Assembly (NCBI RefSeq): GCF_001514305.1
Contig: NZ_KQ949116.1
Location: 1 to 64,000 of the forward strand
DNA length: 64,000 nt
Direction of reading: 5' to 3'
Origin: Streptomyces dysideae
GTDB lineage: Bacteria > Actinomycetota > Actinomycetes > Streptomycetales > Streptomycetaceae
Shown piece by piece: positions 43,391 through 51,339 of this stretch. Both the position numbers and the translations under genes were made by a program. The notes below the pieces were generated by a model. It was not told where the DNA came from. It ran no database searches and saw nothing but the letters and a program-made list of their open reading frames with translations. The first letter of the stretch is position 1. The number at the start of each line of letters is the position of its first letter.

Positions 43391-44211
43391 GGGTTGTCTG
43401 ATCTCTGGCGTGGTCAGGGTGTGGCCGACTGCCGTGAGGGCCGGTCGTCCACCCGCCGAGGTTGAGGTTGTGCAGGCGGGCGATACCACGCATGGCGTGG
43501 TGGACCCCGCCGCCTTTGAGCCGGCAATCTCACAGGATTTCTCCAGCACTTCATGCGGGCGAAGACGTGCTCGACGCGTGCTCGGACTTGCTTGTGGGAC
43601 GTGTTGTGCGCTTCCTCCCAGGCGGGCAGTTCCTCGCCCTTGCGGCGGCGGTGCGGCATCACCAGGCCGGTGCCCGGACAGCCGCCGTCCGCGATCGTGG
43701 TGGTCTTCCCGACGGCGTCCTTCGCCCCGGATTCCGCGCACGCCTTGCAGTCGTTGCGGTTGCCGGGCAGCGGCCGGCCCTCCACGCGCAGGCGCGTGTC
43801 GGCATCGATGACGACCTGATGGTTGGTGGAGTACCGGTAGTTCTTCGACTGCTCGGCCACCGAGTGGTCGCGGGTGGGGACCAGGGTGCCGTCCACGATG
43901 AGCACGGTGTCCTTGCGGAACCGCTGACGCGGATGGAGCGCAAGCATCGGCCCGAGCCCGTCGATGATGCGGTTCGCGGCGGACCTCGACACCCCGAACA
44001 ATGGCACGAGTTGGCGCATCGTCAAGTTCGTGCGCCAGTATGCCGCGACCAACAACACCTGGTCCTCCAACAGCAGGCTCCACGGCCCTCCCCGCCGCAC
44101 CTCGTCGGCGCCCTCACGCCGCAGCTCGGTCACCAACTTGCCGAAGCAGCGCGGGCTCAGCCCGGTGAACGGAGTTATCCAGGACGGCTCCGGCTCCGAC
44201 GCCGTGATCAC
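43380..44211 (-). pseudogene. IS5-type (DDE_Tnp_4) transposase, frameshifted with nonsense change
   Basis: A Streptomyces IS5-group transposase: ITPFTGLSPRCFGKLVTELR, the helix-turn-helix LTMRQLVPLFGVSRSAANRI, first catalytic Asp in VLIVDGTLVPTRD, DADTRLRVEGRPLPGNRNDC, second Asp in TTTIADGGCPG, and RARVEHVFARMK with the catalytic Glu. After FARMKCW the frame breaks. The expected ending DCRLKGGGVHHAMRGIARLH is present one frame over and is preceded by TGA where CGA would encode Arg. The element is therefore inactive. Start taken as GTG at 44211. Clear terminal inverted repeats could not be identified. Confidence 0.72.
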
Positions 44212-44307
44212 ACCAGCCACAACAAGATCATCCCATCCGGGCCCGGCGGCCAACGGTCAAGGGATAATCTCTACCTTCTTTCGGCGGAGCGGGAGGCCAG
44301 GCGGACG

Positions 44308-45024
44308 ATGGACGCAGAGTCGACGGACAGACCTGAACTCCCCTACCCCGGACTGGAGGTGGCCGCCGACGCGGGCGAGATCAACGCCGTCTACCGCTTC
44401 GGGCTCCTGCTGCGGGAAGCAGGTGAGGAGGAGAGGGCCGACATCCGGTACATGCGTGCCGTCGAGCCGAACTCACCTGGCGAGCCTCATGTGCTGGGCA
44501 TGCTCTTCTGCGCAGACGGAGACCATGCCGAAGCGGAGGTGTGGTGGCGTCGGGCCGCCGAACTCGGCAATCCCCGGGCCGCCTTCTACCTCGGGGCAGT
44601 GCTCAGCGAGCGCGGCGAGACTGCCGAGGCCGAACCCTGGCTTCGCCAGGCGGCCGAGGGCGATGACCCAGATGGCGCCGGCAACTACGGAGTCCTGCTC
44701 CGTGACCGTGGGGACCACCTCGGGGCCGAGACCTGGTTCCGGCGCGCCGCCGAAGCCGGAAACGCCCACGGTGCGGTACTGCTCGGCCTCCTGCTCCGTG
44801 ACCGCGGGGACCTTGACGAGGCTGAGATCTTGTTCCGCGGGGCCGCCGACGCCGGAGACGATGATGCCGCCAACAATCTCGGACGCCTGCTTGTAGAACG
44901 CGGCGACCTCGACGAGGGCGAGAACTGGTTCCGCCGGTCGGCCGAGGCCGGCAACCCCGTCGCGGCCGAAAATCTCCGGACTCTCCGGGCCGAGCGCAAA
45001 CGACGCTGGTGGCGTCGCCGCTGA
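44308..45024 (+). CDS. Sel1-like/tetratricopeptide repeat protein
   Basis: A 238-residue cytoplasmic protein built of five or six 36-residue repeats with the pattern A-E-x-W-(F/L)-R-x-A-A-(E/D)-x-G (WWRRAAELGNPRAAFYLGAV, WFRRAAEAGNAHGAVLLGLL, ENWFRRSAEAGNPVAAENLR). Sel1 repeats form a superhelix that binds partner proteins. GGGAGG lies upstream of the ATG at 44308. The strongly basic end (ERKRRWWRRR) may contact RNA, DNA or membrane. No operon partner; function unknown. Confidence 0.75.
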   Translation: MDAESTDRPELPYPGLEVAADAGEINAVYRFGLLLREAGEEERADIRYMRAVEPNSPGEPHVLGMLFCADGDHAEAEVWWRRAAELGNPRAAFYLGAVLSERGETAEAEPWLRQAAEGDDPDGAGNYGVLLRDRGDHLGAETWFRRAAEAGNAHGAVLLGLLLRDRGDLDEAEILFRGAADAGDDDAANNLGRLLVERGDLDEGENWFRRSAEAGNPVAAENLRTLRAERKRRWWRRR

Positions 45025-45222
45025 GGCTCCTGCCATGGGTCAGCAGCATGCCAATCGACAGGCAGGGCTGATCGGCGGCTCACGGCTGCCCGTAGTCCCG
45101 TGGTGAACCTCGGTCCAGGAGTTCACCGGCAGCGACATCGCCTGGGTGAACAACCTCTGCATCCGGGACGGCGAGAAGATCGCCGGAGTTCCGGACTGCT
45201 GACGCATGCAGAGGGCGGGGGG
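45025..45222. other. gap between convergent genes
   Basis: 198 bases between two convergent repeat-protein genes. No strong hairpin and no coding signal were seen. Confidence 0.3.
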
Positions 45223-46911
45223 TCAGTCCGTCGGTGTCCAGCAACCGCCCTCGGCCGTGGTGCCGGCGGTCGTGTCGAGGCGGCAGAAGCAGGACGCCTC
45301 GATCGGGACGTCGGCCAGCGCGGCCGCGATGCGCAGCTGTTGGGCCACGATCCGGGCCTCCCCCGTCTTGCCCGTGCGGACCAGGCACTCGTGCAGCCCG
45401 TGCAGGACCCAGACGTTGCCGGGGTGCTGCAGGGCGCGTGGGAGTGTGTCGTCGAGGCCGAGGTCGGCGCGGTAGACCGCCTCGGCCTCCGCGATGCGCC
45501 CCTGTTCGAGGAGGAGGGCGCCGTAGGCGTGCCGGGTGGGCTGCATCCAGCCCCATGGCTCGTCGTAGGGAAGGTTGTCGTCCAGGTCGATCGACCGTTC
45601 CAGCGCGGCGAAGGCGGCGTCGTGGTTGCCCTTGCGGTACTCCAGTTCGCCGTCGAGCATCGCTGCGGCGATCGTGAGGATGTCGGCGCAGGTGTTGTTG
45701 AACAGCATGCGGGAGTCGGGGACCCGGGCCAGCGCCTCGTGGAACAGGCGGCGTTCCGTCTCCGCCTCGGTGATGCGGTGGGTCGCCGAGAGGGCGACGC
45801 CGCGGGCGTAGTGGAGCATCGCGGTCGTCACGCAGTACAGCCTTGGGTCGGCGGGCATCGGCAGCCGCAGGATGTCCGGCCAGCGGCCGAAACGGATCAG
45901 GACGTGCACCCGCATGGCGAGGAAGCCCTCCAGCCAGTCGGCCATGGGCGGGCTCTCGACGCGGAGCAGTTCCTCCGGGATGGACGCCTCGAGTTGCTCC
46001 GCGGTCTCCAGCGCGATCTGCGACTGGCCGAGGAACATCGCGCCGTAGATCTTGAAGTGGTAGTTGTGCGAGCGGTACAGGGTGTAGAAGTTCATCGCTC
46101 CGGCGCGTGCGCGGTACTTCTCGTCGGCTGCGATAGCCGTGCTGTTGTCCGACACCACGCGCCGGTAGTCGCCGCAGAGCACCTCCAGGTGCGAGGGCAT
46201 GTGGTGGAGGTGGCCGGCGTCGGGGACGAGGCCGCGGAGCCGGTCCGCGACGGACAGGGCCGCCTCGGGGGTCGGGGACATCTCCATCAGGTGGATGTAC
46301 AGGTGGACGAGGCCGGGGTGTGTTCTTCCGGCGTCGGTGGCGAGCGCGCGGTCCAGTACGGCCTTGGCCGCCAGTGTGCGGGCACCCTCGGCCGGCTCGC
46401 CGGTCCGCAGGTCCCACAGCTGCCAGGGCGTGAGGTTCATCAGCGCGTCGGCATACAGGGTGGCGATGTCCAGGTCGTCGGGGGCGAGTTCGTGGACGGC
46501 GCGCATGCTGTCGGCGTAGGGGGCGTTCCACACCGCGCAGTCGTCCACGGGCTTGGACTGGGGGTAGCGGGCGCGCAGGGCGCCGATCAGTGCCTGCTCG
46601 ACGGGGGTGGCGCCGGCGGCCTTCTCGTGGGCCAGTTCCACGGCGGCGTGAGTGCGGTCGACGGTGCGGGCCAGGTCCTGGTCGTCGAAGAACTCCCAGG
46701 GTTTGTTGTAGTTCGGGCCGAGCGCGTAGGCGATCCCCCAGTGGGCCATGGCGCAGTCGGGATCGGCCTCGGCCGCGGTTTGGAAGCAGGCGACGGCCTC
46801 TTCGTGGTGGAAGGCGTACGTCCAGTTCAGCCCGCGGTCGAACCAGAGCTGGGCCTCGGCGGAGGATGTCGTCACGGGTCGGCTGTGCGGGCCGAGGTCG
46901 TAGTACTCCAT
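45223..46911 (-). CDS. large tetratricopeptide repeat protein
   Basis: A 562-residue cytoplasmic protein. The N-terminus contains paired TPR helices (AQLWFDRGLNWTYAFHHEEA, CFQTAAEADPDCAMAHWGIA). The middle has a His-rich segment (GHLHHMPSHLEVLCGDYRR) that could hold metal. Further TPRs follow (EYRKGNHDAAFAALERSIDL, HAYGALLLEQGRIAEAEAVY). The ATG at 46911 has GGAGAG upstream. Similar full-length TPR proteins occur in many bacteria without known function. It is not obviously linked to the neighbouring flavodoxin-like gene. Length and frame are intact. Confidence 0.75.
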   Translation of the reverse strand: MEYYDLGPHSRPVTTSSAEAQLWFDRGLNWTYAFHHEEAVACFQTAAEADPDCAMAHWGIAYALGPNYNKPWEFFDDQDLARTVDRTHAAVELAHEKAAGATPVEQALIGALRARYPQSKPVDDCAVWNAPYADSMRAVHELAPDDLDIATLYADALMNLTPWQLWDLRTGEPAEGARTLAAKAVLDRALATDAGRTHPGLVHLYIHLMEMSPTPEAALSVADRLRGLVPDAGHLHHMPSHLEVLCGDYRRVVSDNSTAIAADEKYRARAGAMNFYTLYRSHNYHFKIYGAMFLGQSQIALETAEQLEASIPEELLRVESPPMADWLEGFLAMRVHVLIRFGRWPDILRLPMPADPRLYCVTTAMLHYARGVALSATHRITEAETERRLFHEALARVPDSRMLFNNTCADILTIAAAMLDGELEYRKGNHDAAFAALERSIDLDDNLPYDEPWGWMQPTRHAYGALLLEQGRIAEAEAVYRADLGLDDTLPRALQHPGNVWVLHGLHECLVRTGKTGEARIVAQQLRIAAALADVPIEASCFCRLDTTAGTTAEGGCWTPTD

Positions 46912-47041
46912 GAGTCTCTCCTGCCTGTGTGCCCGGTGGGGCGGGTGCCCGGGGAGATGATGGCCCAACGGTAGGTGCCGTGCACGGGCGACGTGCAGGG
47001 CGTACGGAGGCATTCACCGGCCTGGCACAGGCCCGAGCCGG

Positions 47042-47494
47042 TCAGCTCGTCAGACCTGCGGCGATCGTGGCCCCCAGCCCCCAGCACGCCTCGATGTCCG
47101 CCTTGCCCGGCTCGCCGGTCACGGTCACCGCTTCGGCCGCGCGGCGCCAGCCGAGGCCCGTCGTGATCGACTCGATGCCCCGTACCGCGCCCGTGACGTC
47201 GTTTCCGCCGTGCACGTAGAAGCCGAAGGGGCGGCCGCGCGTCGAGTCGAGGCAGGGATAGTAGACCTGGTCGAAGAAGTGCTTGAGGGCGCCGGACATG
47301 TAGCCGAGGTTCGCCGGGGTGCCGAGCAGGTATCCGTCGGCTTCCAGAACGTCGGACGCGGTGGCGGCGAGCGCTGCCCGCCGTATCACCCGGACGCCTT
47401 CGATGTCGGGGTCGGTCGCCCCGGACACGACGGCCTCCAGCATCGCCTGGCAGTTGGGCGAGGGCGTGTGATGAACGATCAGCAGGACGGACAC
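47042..47494 (-). CDS. flavodoxin-fold NAD(P)H-dependent oxidoreductase
   Basis: A 150-residue flavodoxin-like FMN protein. The N-terminal phosphate-binding loop reads LLIVHHTPSPNCQAMLEAVV. GYLLGTPANLGYMSGALKHF is the second FMN-binding loop, and FGFYVHGGNDVTGAVRGIES binds the isoalloxazine. Such proteins reduce flavins or quinones with NAD(P)H. The start is GTG at 47494 with a weak ribosome site. A 10-bp hairpin lies 20 bases upstream, so the leader may be structured. Short for the family but all three FMN loops are present. Confidence 0.78.
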   Translation of the reverse strand: MSVLLIVHHTPSPNCQAMLEAVVSGATDPDIEGVRVIRRAALAATASDVLEADGYLLGTPANLGYMSGALKHFFDQVYYPCLDSTRGRPFGFYVHGGNDVTGAVRGIESITTGLGWRRAAEAVTVTGEPGKADIEACWGLGATIAAGLTS

Positions 47495-47513
47495 ATCCCC
47501 GAACCCTGCCGTG

Positions 47514-47550
47514 GCGTGCCCGCGGCCGCAAGTCCGGGCTGCGGGCACGC
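47514..47550 (-). terminator. hairpin upstream of the flavodoxin gene
   Basis: GCGTGCCCGC and GCGGGCACGC form a perfect 10-bp stem with a 17-base loop. It is either a second terminator for the DUF1996 gene or a structured leader of the flavodoxin gene. Confidence 0.5.
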
Positions 47551-47576
47551 CCTGTGTCCGGGTGGCATGACGCGAA

Positions 47577-47614
47577 GCGGCGCTCGGTCCGGCGGGGGCA
47601 GGTCCGAGCGCCGC
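47577..47614 (-). terminator. terminator of the DUF1996 gene
   Basis: GCGGCGCTCGG and CCGAGCGCCGC form a perfect 11-bp stem with a 16-base loop, 21 bases after the DUF1996 stop. Confidence 0.65.
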
Positions 47615-47634
47615 TTCTGGCGTTGCCGGGCGCG

Positions 47635-49614
47635 TCACATGGAGCGGCGCCGCGTGCGCAGGAGCAGGACGAGGCCTGCGCTCACCAGGACCGCTCCGGC
47701 CGCCGCGGGCCACAGCTTCGCGCCCGTGTCGGCGAGTCCGCCCTGGACCGCCTGCGGTTCGGTCTGCGGGGCGGCGCCGACGTCGTCCCCGCCGTCGGCA
47801 GGCGCCTGCGTGGGGGTGCCCGCGGTGTCGGGCTCGTCGTTCGCCGAGTCGTCGCCCTGGCCCGCCGGGGCTGCGGAGTTCTGGGCGGGCGTGGGCGTGG
47901 CGTAGATCTTCGGTTCCTCGGCGGCCGCTGCGTCGGGGGCGTCGTCACCGGTCGGCTCGAGGGCCGGCGAGTCGTCCGCCGGCGGCGTCTGCTCGCCGTT
48001 GTCCTTGCCCGGGTCCTGGCCACCGTCGTTGTTGCCGGGGTCCTGGCCGTCGTTACCGCCCGGCGGGGTGCCGGGGTTTTCGGTGGGGTCGTCGGTCGGC
48101 TGCTGCGTCGGCTCCTCGGTCGGGTCCGGGGCGGGGCCCTCGTCGGCACCGGCGCCGCACTTCCGGCCGTCGTTGATGCAGTCCACCATCTCCCCCATCA
48201 GGTCCTCTTCGAAGACGTTGATGAAGTCGCCGTGGTCCGTGACCGGCTTGTGCAGCTGCTCGGGGAAGGAGTCCACCGCGAACAGGGGGGTCGTCCGGCC
48301 GCCGTCCTGAAGACTCGGGGCGTCGACGTCGTAGACGATGCGCTGCACCAGCTGCGGAATGGCCTGGAAGCCGCTCGGGCAGTTGCCGGCGGCGTCGGCG
48401 AACGCCACGTGGGTGCGGTGGTTGGCGCTGTCGATGTTGCTGCCGTCCCAGCAGCTCTGGAACTTGAACGTGCGCACCACGTCGCTGCCCTTGGGGCACA
48501 GCGGGTACTTGTCCTTGAGCTGCCGGTCCTCGAAGCCGGTGCAGCTCCAGGAGGCGTTGGCGTTGGCGGTGCCGTTGACGAACGCCTTGGCGTCGCCGGT
48601 GATGATGCGCAGCAGGCGGGGCATGGCCGTGACGTCGCCGTTCGGGCTGCCCACGAAGGTCAGCGTGACCTGCCGGGGCGTGACGATCTCACCGGCGTTG
48701 CCCTCGATGCCGCCGCCGGGAGCGTTGGCGTCCTGCTCCTGGGTGCCGTTCTGCAGCCGCAGAACGGGCCAGTAGTACGTGGACTTGTCGCCTTGGTCCA
48801 CACAGCTCGTGTCGGCCGCGGCGAGGTCGTCGTCGCTCGCGAAGGCGTCGTTGCTCTGGTTGCCGATGTAGTCGTGGAAGTGGTGGGCGCCGTTGGTGAC
48901 ACCGGGGGCGACGATCACGTTGTCGGAGTTGAACAGGCCCTGCTCGTTCACTCCGCAACTGGTGGTGAAGGTGCCGCGGGAGGCGTTCTTGCCCTGTCGC
49001 GGGTTCTGCGCGTTGGGCTGGACCGTGGTGATGTCCGTGTAGTCCGCGGCCACGGGACCGTTGCCGGCCTGGCCGCCGTTTCCGTTGCCGTTCTGAGCGG
49101 CGTCGCCGCCGTTGTCCCCGGCGTTCGTCTCGTTGCCGGAAGCGCGCAGCGTGCAGGCCGCGAGAGCCTCGAGTCCCTCCGGGCGGTCGCCCGCGCCGTC
49201 GATGGCTATCGCTATGCGCTCGATCGTCGCGGCCCGCTTGTCCTTCAGCGGGTTCATGATCGAGTTGTCGACGAACCCGGCGTCCTGCTGCGCGGCCTGT
49301 GCCGACTCCTGCAGCCGCTGGTAGGCCTCCGTGATCTGCTGGTCGAGGAGGGCGAGTTCCCGGTCTACGTCGGCCTTCGCCCCGTCGGGCACCGTCGTCA
49401 GCCGGCTGCCCACGTCCGGGCAGTCGATCGTGGCGGCGCCGGGGGCCTGACCGCCCGATGCGCCGCCTGCGCCGCCTTCGGTCGCGGAGGCGTAGACGTT
49501 CGCCGCTACCAGTCCCCCTCCGCCCAACATCAGCGCGACTGCTGCAAAAGTCGCGCGCCGTCTGCCCGTTGGGCGTCTGCGCGAGGTGCGTGTCACGGAA
49601 CTACTCCTACGCAT
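47635..49614 (-). CDS. secreted DUF1996 protein with class E sortase anchor
   Basis: A 659-residue surface protein. N-terminal signal (RRRATFAAVALMLGGGGLVA). A helical segment (REL-ALLDQQITEAYQRLQESA) precedes a DUF1996 domain (about 190-480) with the metal-binding-like motif GVTNGAHHFHDYIGN and conserved Cys pairs (SCWDGSNIDSANHRTHVAF). A long Pro/Asp/Gly/Gln-rich stalk (EEPTQQPTDDPTENP) follows. The end is a sorting signal: GLADTG, a hydrophobic helix and a basic tail RTRRRSM, matching the LAxTG motif of class E sortases. The domain's role is unknown; fungal and bacterial relatives are secreted. The gene is followed by two hairpins and is probably monocistronic. Confidence 0.82.
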   Translation of the reverse strand: MRRSSSVTRTSRRRPTGRRRATFAAVALMLGGGGLVAANVYASATEGGAGGASGGQAPGAATIDCPDVGSRLTTVPDGAKADVDRELALLDQQITEAYQRLQESAQAAQQDAGFVDNSIMNPLKDKRAATIERIAIAIDGAGDRPEGLEALAACTLRASGNETNAGDNGGDAAQNGNGNGGQAGNGPVAADYTDITTVQPNAQNPRQGKNASRGTFTTSCGVNEQGLFNSDNVIVAPGVTNGAHHFHDYIGNQSNDAFASDDDLAAADTSCVDQGDKSTYYWPVLRLQNGTQEQDANAPGGGIEGNAGEIVTPRQVTLTFVGSPNGDVTAMPRLLRIITGDAKAFVNGTANANASWSCTGFEDRQLKDKYPLCPKGSDVVRTFKFQSCWDGSNIDSANHRTHVAFADAAGNCPSGFQAIPQLVQRIVYDVDAPSLQDGGRTTPLFAVDSFPEQLHKPVTDHGDFINVFEEDLMGEMVDCINDGRKCGAGADEGPAPDPTEEPTQQPTDDPTENPGTPPGGNDGQDPGNNDGGQDPGKDNGEQTPPADDSPALEPTGDDAPDAAAAEEPKIYATPTPAQNSAAPAGQGDDSANDEPDTAGTPTQAPADGGDDVGAAPQTEPQAVQGGLADTGAKLWPAAAGAVLVSAGLVLLLRTRRRSM

Positions 49615-49719
49615 CGTGGTCGGCTCGGCATGGATTCCCCCCGCCCCATACGGAGCTCACCCCTCGTGTGTTCAAACGCCTCACGGATTCATGGAATTTT
49701 CTCAGGATGCCCGGGAATC

Positions 49720-50328
49720 TCAGCCCTTCCGCCGGTCGTGGTAGGGGATGCGCGCCAGGTCGCGGATCTCACCGATCGTGCCCCACTCGTTCTTGCCCAG
49801 CCGGGACAGCGGCCGCAGCTGCCGGACGTCGGGGTGGCCGTCCACCAGCACGTCCTCGTGCACCGCGGCGTGTACGACCCGTCCGAAGACCACCGTGGAG
49901 TTGCCGAGCCCGAGCGTCGCGTGCAGCCGGCACTCCAGTGCCACCGGCGAGGCGGCCACGCGGGGCGGCTTCACCCGTAGCGACGGCTCGCGTTCGATGC
50001 CGACCGCGTCGAACTCCCCCTCCTCCCTGGGGAAGTCCGTCGCGGTATCGTTGATCTGCTCGAAGAGCGGCTCGGGGGCGACGTTGACGACGAACTCCCC
50101 CGTCTCCTCGGCATTGCGCAGCGAGTCCTTCCGGCCGACCGAGGTGAACTGGACGATCGGCGGGTCCGTGCAGGCCACGGTGAAGAACGAGTGCGGCGCG
50201 AGGTTGGCGGTCCGGCCGTCCGCCGTGAGGGTCGACACCCAGGCGATCGGCCGGGGTACCACCACGGCGGTGAGCAGCCGGTAGAAGGCGCCCGCGCCGA
50301 GGGAGTCGGGGGAATAGTCGATGCGCAT
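49720..50328 (-). CDS. flavin reductase family protein
   Basis: A 202-residue FMN-binding split-barrel protein: TAVVVPRPIAWVSTLTADGR, NLAPHSFFTVACTDPPIVQF, then RNAEETGEFVVNVAPEPLFE, the conserved flavin-binding order of the family. These proteins reduce free flavin for monooxygenases or act as oxidoreductases. The start is the ATG at 50328 (MRIDYSPDSLG). A P450 lies 1 kb away but uses ferredoxin-type electrons, so a functional link is not supported. Function open. Confidence 0.82.
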   Translation of the reverse strand: MRIDYSPDSLGAGAFYRLLTAVVVPRPIAWVSTLTADGRTANLAPHSFFTVACTDPPIVQFTSVGRKDSLRNAEETGEFVVNVAPEPLFEQINDTATDFPREEGEFDAVGIEREPSLRVKPPRVAASPVALECRLHATLGLGNSTVVFGRVVHAAVHEDVLVDGHPDVRQLRPLSRLGKNEWGTIGEIRDLARIPYHDRRKG

Positions 50329-50391
50329 GGAAACCAGTTCTACCCGAACGCCGGATTCCTTCGGGTCCGGGGCCCGGCACTCCGACGTCCG

Positions 50392-50645
50392 TCAGGCGAC
50401 GACCGCCTGCCCGTACGGCACGACCGGCTCGGGCACGGGTGGGACGGTCGCGGTGGCCTGGCGCCCCTGGAACAGCCGGGTGGTGTAGGTGCCCGCCGTC
50501 GGGTGACGCCGGAGGCCGGTCCGTGTACCGGGGGCGGGACCGGGCCGTCGTAGGTGGCGCCGGCGGTCAAGGAGGCCCGGCCGTGGGCGAGTTGCTTCGC
50601 GGCGGCCTCGTCGTCGGGGCCGACACCGGGGACGGCAGCGGGCAT
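50392..50645 (-). pseudogene. small Streptomyces protein with probable frameshift
   Basis: The ATG at 50645 with GAAGG upstream starts MPAAVPGVGPDDEAAAKQLA, then HGRASLTAGATYDGPVPPP. Near 50535-50510 the frame changes; the natural end appears to be TYTTRLFQGRQATATVPPVP plus VVPYGQAVVA and a stop at 50392. About 84 residues if repaired. No family known to me; rich in Pro and Ala. Two CGAAAGTTTCG palindromes lie upstream. Confidence 0.45.
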
Positions 50646-50672
50646 ACTCGTCCCCTTCTTCCGATTGGGGTT

Positions 50673-50683
50673 CGAAAGTTTCG
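50673..50683. promoter_or_regulatory. CGAAAGTTTCG palindrome
   Basis: An 11-bp inverted repeat 28 bases upstream of the small gene at 50645, in promoter position. Its arms equal those of the CGAAACTTTCG site at 3652. Confidence 0.5.
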
Positions 50684-50808
50684 TTTACCTTTCCGAATTG
50701 CGTCGCAGAACATAGGGCTCGGCCGACACACCGTCAACGGGGTGTGCCGTAGTCCGTCGCGCTTGGCTCAAGGTGAGTCCCTGGTCTCTAAACTGCCGTT
50801 CCCGCCTA

Positions 50809-50819
50809 CGAAAGTTTCG
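50809..50819. promoter_or_regulatory. second CGAAAGTTTCG palindrome
   Basis: Identical to the site at 50673 and 136 bp away, in the gap between the small gene and the 78-residue protein gene. Confidence 0.45.
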
Positions 50820-50916
50820 CCAGGAACTCGAGACTGCCACCGACATGCGCGGCACAAAGGTCGACCCGGACACCTCGGCCTGCCGGGTGTCCGGGCCCTG
50901 GGGGGGCGAACCGCCG

Positions 50917-51153
50917 TCAGCCGCCGCTCAGCCGGGAGCGCAGGAGCGCCTTGCCCAGTTCGGCACCCTTGCGGCTGTCCGCCTGGGCCTTGCGGAACAG
51001 GTCCGCGGCCTCGGTGTCCTTGCCGCGTTCCGCGTCCTGGATGTAGGTCTCCAGGCGCAGCGCGTTGTTCAGGCACGCCTCCACGTACCAGATGAGGTTG
51101 TAGTCCTTGTCCGGCGTTCCGGTCACGCCGCCGGTCTCCGTGGCGCTGGTCAT
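50917..51153 (-). CDS. small conserved helical protein
   Basis: A 78-residue acidic, helical, cysteine-free protein apart from one Cys (DYNLIWYVEACLNNALRLET, YIQDAERGKDTEAADLFRKA, QADSRKGAELGKALLRSRL). GGAGGAGG seven bases before the ATG at 51153 makes a strong ribosome site. Short proteins of this kind are widespread in Streptomyces without known function. It is divergent from the P450 gene, so the two may share a promoter region. Confidence 0.72.
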   Translation of the reverse strand: MTSATETGGVTGTPDKDYNLIWYVEACLNNALRLETYIQDAERGKDTEAADLFRKAQADSRKGAELGKALLRSRLSGG

Positions 51154-51339
51154 CCTGGCCTCCTCCAGCGGTTGTCGTACGAGGCCGGCACGGGTACCCG
51201 CCGACCGGCCGGGCACACCGGACGTACGGATCGGGCCTGAACCCGGCGTTCACGCAAGGCGGTTCGGCCGGCAGAGGCCGGGCAGGATCGCCCCGCGCGG
51301 CGGTGTCCGCCGCGTCCCCGACCAGTCAGGAGATCCGTC

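Noticed and set aside
43391..44275. intact IS5-type insertion sequence with terminal repeats
   Set aside because: The transposase has a frameshift and a nonsense change, and I could not find matching inverted repeats at the two ends.
50392..50645. ribosomal peptide (RiPP) precursor
   Set aside because: The small frame is Pro/Ala-rich with no leader/core pattern and no modifying enzyme nearby; a frameshifted small protein explains it better.
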